Positions 1 through 9,002 of a DNA stretch of 64,000 nt are shown here, one piece after another. The translations under genes were made by a program, and so were the position numbers. Positions within the stretch are counted from its first letter, which is position 1. Each line of letters starts with the position of its first letter. Source of the stretch: Bacteroidota bacterium (GTDB lineage Bacteria; Bacteroidota; Bacteroidia; Bacteroidales; CAIXZF01); assembly GCA_022709385.1 (NCBI GenBank), contig JAKLIX010000007.1:62001-126000 (forward strand). Reading direction: 5' to 3'. The notes under the pieces were generated by a model that searched no databases, had not been told where the DNA came from, and saw nothing but the letters and a program-made list of their open reading frames with translations.

Positions 1-1060
1 GATCTCCATCGAGGAACAGGATATTGGAAGCCGGATTGGGGTAAATGCGGATATCCGCCGCGGGGATGTTTTCGGGAAGGTTCACAACACTGCCGTTATA
101 TTTCAGCACTTCACCCGACCAGGAGCAGACATATCCGATGCCGGAGGGGGTGAAATCCATGCCGTAGAAATGCTGTGATGAAGCCGCAGTCATCACTTCC
201 CAGCTCAGGCCCCCGTCGAGCGACCTGATCACCGTACCGGCATAGCCCGAAACATAGATACGGTTTTCGTCCAGGGCTTTGATGCATTGGAGGGACTCCT
301 GGGTAAGCGTATTGGGCAGGAAGGTCCAGTTTTTCCCGCCATCGGTGGTTTTATACACCTGGCCGATATCACCGCAGACGAAGCCCAGGCTGTCGTTCAC
401 AAAGCTGAAGCAGCGCAGCCACCAGTTGACGGAGGCCCCGGGAAAGCTCTGGGGCTGTTGCCAGCTTTGTCCGCCGTTTTCAGTGTAATAGATGAAGTTC
501 AGCCCCGCGATAAAGCCATGGTTCTTATCCAGGAAATAAATCTCCTCTATGGCTGTGACAAAGGGTGGTGCAACCGTCGTCCAGGTCTGGCCCATGTCAT
601 TGGTTTTGTATATAGCCCCGTTGTTCCCGCAGACATAGCCGGTGGGACCGTCGAAACTGATCCCGAAAAGGTGGTAGCCCTGGGGAGACACCGTATCGGC
701 AATCCAGGTCAGTCCGCCGTCCGTGGTGCGGATCACCAGGCCGTAGTTCCCGCACATCATCACCGTGTCTGCGGAGAAAGTCCAGATATCCTTAAACCTG
801 GTGCCGGTATAACCGGAGCTTTGGTCCGTCCAGCTCAGGCCGCCGTCATTGGTTTTGTGGATGTTGTAGGTACTCCCGTTATAGAGCGATGAAACGGTAT
901 ACCCTGTCGAGTCGTTCGCAAAGCGGATACAATGCAGGGTCTGGGCAGGACTGAATGCGGCACAGGACTGCCATTGCTGAGCAGGCAACAGGGAAGTAAA
1001 CAGCAAATTCGCCAGGAAACATGAAAGGAATTGATACCGGGATTTAGCAATAAAGGTCAT
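1..1060 (-). CDS. Secreted Ycf48/BNR-repeat protein with T9SS type A sorting domain (3' end outside window)
   Basis: The frame is open from an ATG at 1060 to the window edge (353 codons), so the C-terminus is missing. A signal peptide (FLSCFLANLLFTSLLPAQ) is followed by about seven repeats of the Ycf48/BNR beta-propeller type, each with the core 'KTNDGGxSWT' or 'RTTDGGLTW' next to a hydrophobic strand and 'GYVCG' or 'GFVCG'. The last visible residues, 'DIRIYPNPASNILFLDGD', are the start of a type A (Por) C-terminal sorting domain. This predicts export through the Sec and type IX systems to the cell surface or medium. Propellers of this family are common T9SS cargo; the ligand is unknown. The gene diverges from the giant cargo gene that follows. 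Confidence 0.85.
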   Translation of the reverse strand, partial: MTFIAKSRYQFLSCFLANLLFTSLLPAQQWQSCAAFSPAQTLHCIRFANDSTGYTVSSLYNGSTYNIHKTNDGGLSWTDQSSGYTGTRFKDIWTFSADTVMMCGNYGLVIRTTDGGLTWIADTVSPQGYHLFGISFDGPTGYVCGNNGAIYKTNDMGQTWTTVAPPFVTAIEEIYFLDKNHGFIAGLNFIYYTENGGQSWQQPQSFPGASVNWWLRCFSFVNDSLGFVCGDIGQVYKTTDGGKNWTFLPNTLTQESLQCIKALDENRIYVSGYAGTVIRSLDGGLSWEVMTAASSQHFYGMDFTPSGIGYVCSWSGEVLKYNGSVVNLPENIPAADIRIYPNPASNILFLDGD

Positions 1061-1380
1061 AATGATAAGATTTGATCAGGCGGAATTCAAAGGTAGTGAA
1101 TTCACGCGTACCAACCCATGGTCTGTGTAATAAGCTTATCCTCATTTGGCGAAAACTATTCCTATGTTTATTTGAAGCTGATGACATGTTGCTAATAGCT
1201 TGCTTTCCAGCCACTTCATTAACTACAATCCAGGCCAGGCAATCTTCAGCCGTCGACTGATAGTCACAAACCCCATTGCTTCACAAGATCCCGCAAAATC
1301 AACTATTTTTTCCCAAACAGCATAAGACTTTCAGGCTGTCGACAGGCTGTTTGGCAGTCCATGAGTGCCTTATTAAAATA

Positions 1381-1411
1381 TTGACTTTTAGTAAAATATG
1401 TATTATATTTG
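1381..1411 (+). promoter_or_regulatory. Bacteroidota-type promoter for the giant T9SS protein
   Basis: TTG at 1381-1383 and TATATTTG at 1404-1411 are 20 bases apart and match the Bacteroidota consensus TTG-N19/20-TAnnTTTG. Transcription would start near 1418, about 130 bases before the ATG at 1551. The rest of the 490-base gap 1061-1550 holds no gene I can support. Confidence 0.6.
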
Positions 1412-1550
1412 AAAAAATTGATGCCGAGGATCCATTCCCCGACCTGTCACAAAGACCCTGAAAATGGATCATCCTTACCGGCAATCCCGTAAGCACCCAT
1501 TCCATTCATGGGAGAAGCCAGTTTTTATCATTAAATTTAAAACAACGGTT

Positions 1551-4500
1551 ATGAAAAGAAATCACTTTTCAGCAGCAAGCATAGTGTTGCTGCTCATTGG
1601 CCACAGCCTTTCGATACAGGCACAAAGCACTCCCGAGATCACTGCCGGCATGGACCGGCATGATGCTATGTGGAGTATTTTTTATAATGACAGCCATATA
1701 TACGGGATCAATGATGTCAATTTCATTCTCGGGACACAGGAAATATTTTTCGGTGGCCTTCCGATTTCAGATGTACAGGGTTTTTATTCCTTCCCATCAG
1801 GTGACTGGAGTATTTTCTGGACGCTTTCAAACACCTATTCTTTAAGAACCATTAATGGGATATTGACTGCAGCATTGATAACGGATACGACAGGGGCTCT
1901 GATCGGGAATGTACGCGGTTGCTTCCGTCATTCTGCCTCCAACACGATTATATGGACACCCACCAATGTCTTTAATGTCGCATTAATCGGGCCAGGACTG
2001 CTAGCCTTTCCTGTTCTTGCTGGAGGTTTAACAATTGCGGGTACCGAAGGAGTCTTCCTTCATGATGCATCCTGGAGTATTCTCTGGACTCCCGCGAATG
2101 TTTTGGGCATCAGTGGAACCGGTAACGCACTTGTGACGACTCCACTTCTTGACAGTGTGACTCCTTTGCTTAACACGCAGGGGTGCTATAAGCATAACGC
2201 CGGCTGGAGCCTACTGTATACATTAACCGGACTTTACAGTATTCGAACAGTCGGAGGCGTACCACTCGTTGCACAAGTTCTTGATGTGTCAGTCCCAATA
2301 CCAGGAGTTAGGGGTTGTTATAAACATTCTGATATGTTCAGTATATTCTGGACAGCAGGGAGAACATACAGTATCAGAGATATTAACTCTGTGCTCATTC
2401 CAGATACTATATTAGTCAATGGGGTCGACATCGCGAATACCCGCGGGGTGTATCACATGTTAGGCGGATGGACTATTCTTTGGACAAGCACGAATGTATA
2501 CAGTATCTACGACATCAATTTTGTACTGACTCCTGCTGAAGTATTGCATAATGGCGCATCCATCCCCGGGGTGCAGGGTTGCTACAAACACGATGCTGCA
2601 TTTACCATTATGTGGAGGCCAACCAATGTTTACAGTCTGATCGACAACAATTTTACAATCACACCCACAGAAATTACTTTACAAGGAGCATCTATCATAG
2701 GAACCCAGGGAGTCTTCAACCAGGGCACGGGATGGAGTGTACTTTGGACACCGATAAATGTATTCGGGATCCGGGATATAAACTTCGCACTTATTCCTGA
2801 TGAAGTTTTCTTTAACAATGCTTCCATTCAGAATACCGTGGCATTGATGCGACACCAGTTAGGGCACAGCATTCTTGAAACCTCAACAAATGTGCTGCAC
2901 CTTCAGGACATTAACTTCAATCTGGTTACAACCGATATTACAGACGGACCAAACTCCATACCAAGCTATGATACGGCTTTGATATCAAGCATACAAGTTG
3001 CATCATTGCAAACGCCCTGGGATCCCTGGTTGCTGGTTGATTCGACATGGTATACTGTAGATTCCATTCCGGTTTATGAAACCACCACAACAACGGAATA
3101 CGGCCTTATTATTTCAGGGGAAACATGTTACCCCACAGATACTATCATCTATTCACCAGATACCTCAATTTTCTTCGAATATCCCTGCGGAATGATTATG
3201 ATGGATTCCTTATACGGGATTGTGATTTCAACTCCTGACAGCATGATTTTCCTTCAGCCACCCGATTCACTCTACTGGAATGGGAATTGTGGTGGTTGTA
3301 ACATCCTCATAATTGTTGGACAGATTCAGTTCTCCTTTACCCAACTCGTCGGTTGGATAATCGATACCACCTGGTTCGACACAACTTACTATGAGATAAC
3401 GCCTTACATGACGTGCCTGAACGGGGCAGGGATTGTGGGACAACCTGCGGAATATATGTTAAGGTTTATCGGACAACCACGGGCCAATGTAGACGTTTTC
3501 ACGGCTGTCCCTTTCATCCCGTCTTCAACAACGGTTTGGGGAGTGGAAGAAACAGCACTTGGTAATCCGTTTTACAATTACATGATCCTCGGACCCACAC
3601 CTGTTGCAGGGGTATTGGAAGGTGATGCCGTCAAAATGTCCGCACATTTGCTGAAAGATTTCGGAGATGCGCCTGATCCGCCATTTGCCACTTTGAATGC
3701 CACCAATGGTGCATGCCACGGCATGGTGGCAGATACGCTATTCCTCGGGCTGCTTAAAGACAATGAGGACGAAGGGCAAGCAAACATTCTGGCTGACGGA
3801 GACGACAATAACCTGCCTGACGATGAAGACGGTGTTAATATCGGACCACTTCAGCCTGGAATCCAGACAATTATTGGTATTACTGCCAATGCAGGAGGCG
3901 GACTGCTGAATGCGTGGCTGGACTTTAATGCAGACGGTGACTGGCTGGATGCCGGGGAGCATATTTTCACCGACCTACCCCTGCTGACAGGGTTAAACAA
4001 CCTGCCACTTCTGATACCGGCAGATGCCCTACCCGGACCAGCTTACGCCAGATTTCGCTATGCATTGGGAACAACCGGAATCACCGGCTTTGTGCCTTCA
4101 GGAGAAGTGGAGGACTACAGGGTAATAATCTGCAATCCGCTTGCCGTTAATTGCCCAAACAATTTTACCTGCTGTGAAAACGACCCACCAGTCGTGCTCT
4201 CCGGAGCCACTCCCCCCGGCGGCACCTATACCGGTCCCGGGGTGCTGAATAACACTTTTAATCCTGCCAATACAGGGCCGGGAGTTAATATCCTTACTTA
4301 CTCCTACATCGATCCTGTCAGTTCCTGCCCGGGTAGTTGTACTTTTTTAATTATTGTGAATGCTTCGCCTGTGGTCAGTTGTCCATCCTCCCTCAATGTT
4401 TGTACCTATGATCCGGCTTTCATTCTGGGCGGAGCAATCCCGGCCGGCGGGGTATACACCGAAAACGGCAACGTGATCACGGTTTTTGACCCTGCAAATG

Positions 4501-7500
4501 CTGCACCGGGAGTTCACCCGATCATTTATACCTATACTGACGGTAACGGCTGTTCCGCTTCCTGCACCTTCAACATCAACTTATTCCAACCACCCGATGT
4601 CTCCTGTCCGCAGAACATCAGCCTTTGCACCAACGACCCACCGTTTATCCTCAGCGGGGCAAGCCCCGCAGGTGGCACTTATTACTTCAACGGGCAGCCC
4701 GTTACTGTTTTCGATCCCTTCGCATCAGGTACGGGTGTCTACAATCTGACTTATGTTTATACCGACCCGCTGACTGGATGCTATAATTCCTGTAACCTCA
4801 TCATCAGTGTTTTTGATCCTCCCCAGCTAAGCTGTCCTTCAAATATCAGTGTCTGCCTGAATTCCCCGGCTTTTATCCTCACGGGAGCCACTCCTCCCGG
4901 CGGTGTTTACATGAAAAACTTTAATGTGATCACGCAGTTTAATCCCTCTGTTGAAGGTGCCGGGAACCACAGCATATGGTATGTATACACTGATCCACTC
5001 ACAGGATGCGAAGGGATCTGCAGTTTTCTCATCACCGTATACCCGCTCCCACAATTGAACTGTCCGCCAGACATTTCCACGACCATCTCCAGCCCTCCTT
5101 TCACACTCAGTGGCGCATCGCCTGCCGGCGGAACTTACAACGGGCCCGGGATTACGGCTAACCTCTTCAGTCCTGCCATTGCAGGAAACGGTGTCCACAT
5201 AATCACATACATTTACATTGATCCTTCCACCGGCTGTGGTAACTCCTGCACTTTCGTAATCACAGTTACCGGAAATTACGACATGGGAGATGCCCCTGAT
5301 CCCAACTTCCCCACCCTGCTGTCAAATGACGGTGCCAGGCATTTTATTGTGACCGGCATGAGGCTGGGTAATCTGGTGGACACAGAACCCGACGGCCTTC
5401 CAAATAACCTGGCTCAGGGCGACGATAACAACAGTGAGGACGATGAAGACGGGGTGGTCCGCAACTGGGGAGAGATTACGGGAAGTCCGGTCAATATCAC
5501 TGTCACAGCATCTGCACCAGGATATCTCGATGCATGGATGGACTTCAATAACAACGGATCCTGGAGCGAAGCAGATGAAAAGATATTTAACAACAGGCCG
5601 CTCGTCACAGGAGCCAATGTTTTAAGCTTCATTGTGCCATCCTATGCAACAGGAGCAGGTAATTATGCACGCTTCCGCTATTCCATTGAAGGAGGACTGG
5701 ATTATACGGGAGCTGCCGCGAGCGGTGAAGTGGAAGATTATCTTTTCCTGTTTACCATTGACCCTGACAACAAATGGCATCAGCCTCCGAATGCGCTGCT
5801 GGATGGCATCCCTGTCCATACCGCAACAAACAGTGACACGCTGGCAGCCGATGACTGGCTGTGTTTCGGAGGTGAAGTAACATCCATCGCCTGGTATGGC
5901 AGTTACATTGGTACAGCAGGTAACGAACTGAGAGGTGCCGGAATCCTTTCCTTCCTGGTCGAAATCTACGGTTCCGACAACCAATCCTGTCTTCCGCAGA
6001 CAAATGCGCTGCATACAGCCGTGATCCCATTCGCAGACCTCAATGAAACCGCTACAGGAATCTTTAATAATGGTTTGTCCCAGATTTATGAATATTCATA
6101 CGTGTTGCCATTCCCGTTTCAGCAGACAGCGGGAAACCGTTACTGGCTGAAAATCTCGGCAAATGCAGTCAGTAACTCCGATCCTCCATACTGGAGATGG
6201 CAGGAAGCTGCCAGAAGTCATGTTCCCGTGCTCTGTGCAGGATTGTGGAAAACAATCAACAACGGTGTACCAGGCGACTGGGTACCACTGAGCTGGACCC
6301 AGGAAGGAAAGTATTCCGACCTTGCATTCACCATCTCCGGCAACCTTGTTCCTTCCATTATTGGCGGGATGATACGTTATGACAATCCTGTTGTGAATCC
6401 TCCCATGTCAAATACCACCGTATTCAAGAAACAGGGAGGCAGCATACAGGATGCCACCGTCACCGATCTGAACGGTAATTATCAATTTACCAACGTTGAT
6501 CCCGGATATTACCGCCTGGACGGGGAGACTTCCAAGGCATGGGGAGGCGTGAATGCGACCGATGCCCTGCTCTGTCTGCGCATTTTTGTCGGACTGAGTC
6601 CTTGTCCGCCACCGGACGGTGACACCCTGGTTTGTCTTGCCTGTGACGTGAACTGGAACGGGGTCATCAACAGTATCGATGCCCTGATGATTTCAAGAAG
6701 ATACGTCGGGATGATCAACAGTTTTCCGGCAGGCGACTGGCTGTTTGAAAAACCTCCGCTTACCGTTACCCAGGGGAGTACTTCCACTGTGAACTTTAAA
6801 GCAATCTGCATGGGAGATGCCAACAGGAATTATAACCCGCCCAACACCAGGACGAGACCTGAAATAAACCTGATTATCAAAGGAATAACTGCCTTTGATA
6901 AACAGGGACTGGCGGAGATTCCGATTCGAACAGAACATCTCTTGACGGCTGGAGCCATCTCACTGTCATTAACGATTCCTTCCGAATGGCAGATCCTGGA
7001 TGTCAGGAATCCGTACCCGACAATTGGCGGGTTTCACTGGACGGGCTCAGGTGGCCAACTGAAGATAAGCTGGTTCAGCCTCATCCCAATGATATTACAG
7101 CCGGAACAAAGCCTATTTACAATAAAAATAAAAACCGCTCTGAAACCAATGGAACAAGTCCCGCCTGTGTTACTGGAAAGCAGTGCGATCAGTGACGAAG
7201 CGGCGTTGGAATTAAGCGGTGTCACGCTTTCTATGCCGGAAATATTTCCCGCTGCCAATACAGGGAACTACCTGTGCCAGAATCAACCCAATCCGTTCAC
7301 GGGAAAAACTGAAGTCCGCTTCTACCTTAACGGCACATCAACAGTAAAAATAACTGTAATGAATTCATTGGGTCAGACAGTGTCTGAACATTGTGCTGAA
7401 GAACAATTGCCTGCAGGCTGGCACAAGATCATGATAGACGGCAGCGTTTTAACAGGCGGCGTTTACACCTACCAACTTGCCGCTTATTCGGCAGAAGGCA

Positions 7501-7538
7501 ATACCACGCTTTGCAGGAAATTGGTCGTATTGAAATAA
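1551..7538 (+). CDS. Giant secreted repeat protein (1995 aa) with T9SS type A sorting domain
   Basis: I start at the ATG at 1551 because a signal peptide (MKRNHFSAASIVLLLIGHS...IQAQ) begins there; the longer frame from 1464 adds 29 residues without signal character. In order: ten repeats of about 45 residues (roughly residues 36-480; core 'GCYKHDAxWSILWTPTNVYSIRDINF'-like); a GEVED-type domain (about 700-860, ending SGEVEDY); five modules with 'LSGAxPxGGTY' and paired Cys-Pro/Cys sites (about 863-1240); a second GEVED domain (1243-1400); a carbohydrate-binding-like region; a dockerin-like segment (DVNWNGVINSIDALMISRRYVG); and a type A sorting domain (NQPNPFTGKTEVRFYL onward). It is an exported surface adhesin or matrix-like protein. 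Substrate is not inferable. The N-terminal repeat is not one I recognise. Confidence 0.85.
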   Translation: MKRNHFSAASIVLLLIGHSLSIQAQSTPEITAGMDRHDAMWSIFYNDSHIYGINDVNFILGTQEIFFGGLPISDVQGFYSFPSGDWSIFWTLSNTYSLRTINGILTAALITDTTGALIGNVRGCFRHSASNTIIWTPTNVFNVALIGPGLLAFPVLAGGLTIAGTEGVFLHDASWSILWTPANVLGISGTGNALVTTPLLDSVTPLLNTQGCYKHNAGWSLLYTLTGLYSIRTVGGVPLVAQVLDVSVPIPGVRGCYKHSDMFSIFWTAGRTYSIRDINSVLIPDTILVNGVDIANTRGVYHMLGGWTILWTSTNVYSIYDINFVLTPAEVLHNGASIPGVQGCYKHDAAFTIMWRPTNVYSLIDNNFTITPTEITLQGASIIGTQGVFNQGTGWSVLWTPINVFGIRDINFALIPDEVFFNNASIQNTVALMRHQLGHSILETSTNVLHLQDINFNLVTTDITDGPNSIPSYDTALISSIQVASLQTPWDPWLLVDSTWYTVDSIPVYETTTTTEYGLIISGETCYPTDTIIYSPDTSIFFEYPCGMIMMDSLYGIVISTPDSMIFLQPPDSLYWNGNCGGCNILIIVGQIQFSFTQLVGWIIDTTWFDTTYYEITPYMTCLNGAGIVGQPAEYMLRFIGQPRANVDVFTAVPFIPSSTTVWGVEETALGNPFYNYMILGPTPVAGVLEGDAVKMSAHLLKDFGDAPDPPFATLNATNGACHGMVADTLFLGLLKDNEDEGQANILADGDDNNLPDDEDGVNIGPLQPGIQTIIGITANAGGGLLNAWLDFNADGDWLDAGEHIFTDLPLLTGLNNLPLLIPADALPGPAYARFRYALGTTGITGFVPSGEVEDYRVIICNPLAVNCPNNFTCCENDPPVVLSGATPPGGTYTGPGVLNNTFNPANTGPGVNILTYSYIDPVSSCPGSCTFLIIVNASPVVSCPSSLNVCTYDPAFILGGAIPAGGVYTENGNVITVFDPANAAPGVHPIIYTYTDGNGCSASCTFNINLFQPPDVSCPQNISLCTNDPPFILSGASPAGGTYYFNGQPVTVFDPFASGTGVYNLTYVYTDPLTGCYNSCNLIISVFDPPQLSCPSNISVCLNSPAFILTGATPPGGVYMKNFNVITQFNPSVEGAGNHSIWYVYTDPLTGCEGICSFLITVYPLPQLNCPPDISTTISSPPFTLSGASPAGGTYNGPGITANLFSPAIAGNGVHIITYIYIDPSTGCGNSCTFVITVTGNYDMGDAPDPNFPTLLSNDGARHFIVTGMRLGNLVDTEPDGLPNNLAQGDDNNSEDDEDGVVRNWGEITGSPVNITVTASAPGYLDAWMDFNNNGSWSEADEKIFNNRPLVTGANVLSFIVPSYATGAGNYARFRYSIEGGLDYTGAAASGEVEDYLFLFTIDPDNKWHQPPNALLDGIPVHTATNSDTLAADDWLCFGGEVTSIAWYGSYIGTAGNELRGAGILSFLVEIYGSDNQSCLPQTNALHTAVIPFADLNETATGIFNNGLSQIYEYSYVLPFPFQQTAGNRYWLKISANAVSNSDPPYWRWQEAARSHVPVLCAGLWKTINNGVPGDWVPLSWTQEGKYSDLAFTISGNLVPSIIGGMIRYDNPVVNPPMSNTTVFKKQGGSIQDATVTDLNGNYQFTNVDPGYYRLDGETSKAWGGVNATDALLCLRIFVGLSPCPPPDGDTLVCLACDVNWNGVINSIDALMISRRYVGMINSFPAGDWLFEKPPLTVTQGSTSTVNFKAICMGDANRNYNPPNTRTRPEINLIIKGITAFDKQGLAEIPIRTEHLLTAGAISLSLTIPSEWQILDVRNPYPTIGGFHWTGSGGQLKISWFSLIPMILQPEQSLFTIKIKTALKPMEQVPPVLLESSAISDEAALELSGVTLSMPEIFPAANTGNYLCQNQPNPFTGKTEVRFYLNGTSTVKITVMNSLGQTVSEHCAEEQLPAGWHKIMIDGSVLTGGVYTYQLAAYSAEGNTTLCRKLVVLK

Positions 7539-7603
7539 ATTATCCGGCTGACAAGTACGTCGGTTTTCCTTTAAGGACTGCAGAATACGGCTGGTCCGGC
7601 CGG

Positions 7604-8383
7604 TCAGAATGTAAACAGCAGTTCCGGTTTGAGTGAATATACCGTTGACACCACTCCGGCAGGAGGCTGGCTGTCGTAAGTCAGGCAATACGTGATTCCG
7701 AGATTGATGTGTTTGCCGGCATGGAACGACAGACCATTGGAGGTCAGCAGCCGGTAATCTGCCATATCCCTGAAAACCGGCTGATAATATGTAATAGAGG
7801 TGAATACCAGATTTTTTCCCAGGCTCAGGACAAGGCTGATATAATCTGAATTCCGGATATACTGCTCTCTCGGTGTCTGCTGGTATATTTCATCATCGAA
7901 CATGGCGGCAAATCCCAGGTATATCTTTGCCTTTTTACCCTTCACAATATGCCAGCGCACACCGCACCCGAGGAGGAAGCGCTGTTTGATCTGCAAAGCC
8001 TTGTTATATTGTATCTGGGTGAAGCTTTCAAAGGCGAGAGGTCTTTTGACATGTGACACAAAGCGCAGGTGAAGGTAACCGTTCTCCGAAAAAGTGCTGT
8101 CACCCGTGCGGTTCAGGTTAAATTCCCCCAGGTAAAGGAATTGCTTCTGCTTACGCAGATGCTGAACATGACTGGTAACAGTAGTATTGAGAAAGAGCTC
8201 GTCGGATTTCGACATCTCACCCTTCAGGCCGAGGGAACCTTCCCAGGGCAGCGAATCCTGGAAAGTGCGCATTTCCTCCACATTGAGCACCTGGGAATAA
8301 GCAGGCTGCAGACCTGACATCAACAGGCCAGCCAATATGCAACACAAGCAGCACAGTTGGGTCACATGACGATATTTACCCAT
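7604..8383 (-). CDS. DUF481-like outer-membrane beta-barrel protein
   Basis: The 259-residue product begins with a signal peptide (MGKYRHVTQLCCLCCILAGLLMSGLQ...AYSQ); an ATG 12 bases further upstream (8395) is also possible. The mature part is a run of amphipathic beta strands (for example 'KQFLYLGEFNLNRTGDSTFSENGYLHLRFV', shown here only by its ends 7-8 strands apart) ending in Phe (LLFTF), as expected for an outer-membrane barrel of the DUF481/YdiY type. It lies 64 bases downstream of the CPPVC-tail protein on the same strand, so the two are probably co-transcribed. It converges with the giant T9SS gene (65-base gap). Function unknown; family assignment is by overall pattern. Confidence 0.65.
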   Translation of the reverse strand: MGKYRHVTQLCCLCCILAGLLMSGLQPAYSQVLNVEEMRTFQDSLPWEGSLGLKGEMSKSDELFLNTTVTSHVQHLRKQKQFLYLGEFNLNRTGDSTFSENGYLHLRFVSHVKRPLAFESFTQIQYNKALQIKQRFLLGCGVRWHIVKGKKAKIYLGFAAMFDDEIYQQTPREQYIRNSDYISLVLSLGKNLVFTSITYYQPVFRDMADYRLLTSNGLSFHAGKHINLGITYCLTYDSQPPAGVVSTVYSLKPELLFTF

Positions 8384-8447
8384 AATACCAATCATTATCA
8401 ACAATTTATAAGAAACAATCGGGCTGCGAATCGGAGTACTGCTGATA

Positions 8448-8888
8448 CTAATCGTTGGCATCCGGCATATCGCAGACCGGCGGGCATAATCCGCTGCCAC
8501 CCGGATTGGTTTTGTAAACTAGGGTGGTGATGTCCTGTTGTGCTGCATCCACACCCTTGATCAGCATCACCGGCGCTCCCTCGTCGAGTCCGTAGTAGAT
8601 TCTGAAACCTGCGACCCCGGCCACCGACCTCTTTATTCCCTCCATGGCATTGTACTGATTGATATTCAAGCTCATACCCCTGACAACCTCCTCGGTGGGC
8701 GTGGCGGTCTCAAGAAATGTCGCCTGCATCTGAAGGGCTTCATCGTTGGTGATCTGAACCAGTCCGGAAGCCGGTTCATAGCTTTGCGGTCTGGCAAGAA
8801 ACCAGGTAACTACAGCCGTTGCAACAATCACAACACCCAGCAGCACCAGGCACCTGACCGGTAAAAAAGGAGTGGATTTGGTTTCCAT
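8448..8888 (-). CDS. Membrane-anchored protein of unknown family with SGLCPPVCD tail (paralog A)
   Basis: The 146-residue product starts at ATG 8888; the in-frame ATG at 8936 is excluded because it abuts the -7 promoter box at 8938-8945. One N-terminal transmembrane helix (about residues 12-32, LVLLGVVIVATAVVTWFL) is followed by a soluble domain and the tail 'SGLCPPVCDMPDAND'. It is paralogous to the gene at 10875-11315: both are exactly 146 residues and share QYNAM, AGFRIYxG, a DxT motif and SGLCPPVCD. The invariant CxxxC (CPPVC) could bind metal or form a disulfide; that is inference. I do not recognise the family. Probably co-transcribed with the DUF481-like gene downstream. Confidence 0.8.
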   Translation of the reverse strand: METKSTPFLPVRCLVLLGVVIVATAVVTWFLARPQSYEPASGLVQITNDEALQMQATFLETATPTEEVVRGMSLNINQYNAMEGIKRSVAGVAGFRIYYGLDEGAPVMLIKGVDAAQQDITTLVYKTNPGGSGLCPPVCDMPDAND

Positions 8889-8937
8889 GGGATTTGGATT
8901 TAATGAATTGAATAAAGAAAATAATGATTGAGACACA

Positions 8938-8968
8938 CAAATATATAATCAATATAAACTGATTGCAA
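8938..8968 (-). promoter_or_regulatory. Bacteroidota-type promoter upstream of paralog A
   Basis: On the minus strand TTG (8968-8966), 20 bases, then TATATTTG (8945-8938). The start site would fall near 8931, about 43 bases before the ATG at 8888. It sits in the divergent region shared with the TPR gene, for which I see only a weak TATAAT-like box at 8989-8994. Confidence 0.6.
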
Positions 8969-9002
8969 CTCTTTTTATCAATTCCCTGTATAATAAACCA
9001 CT

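Noticed and set aside
287..892. 201-codon plus-strand frame
   Set aside because: It is antisense to the propeller protein, which has a signal peptide, repeats and a sorting domain on the minus strand.
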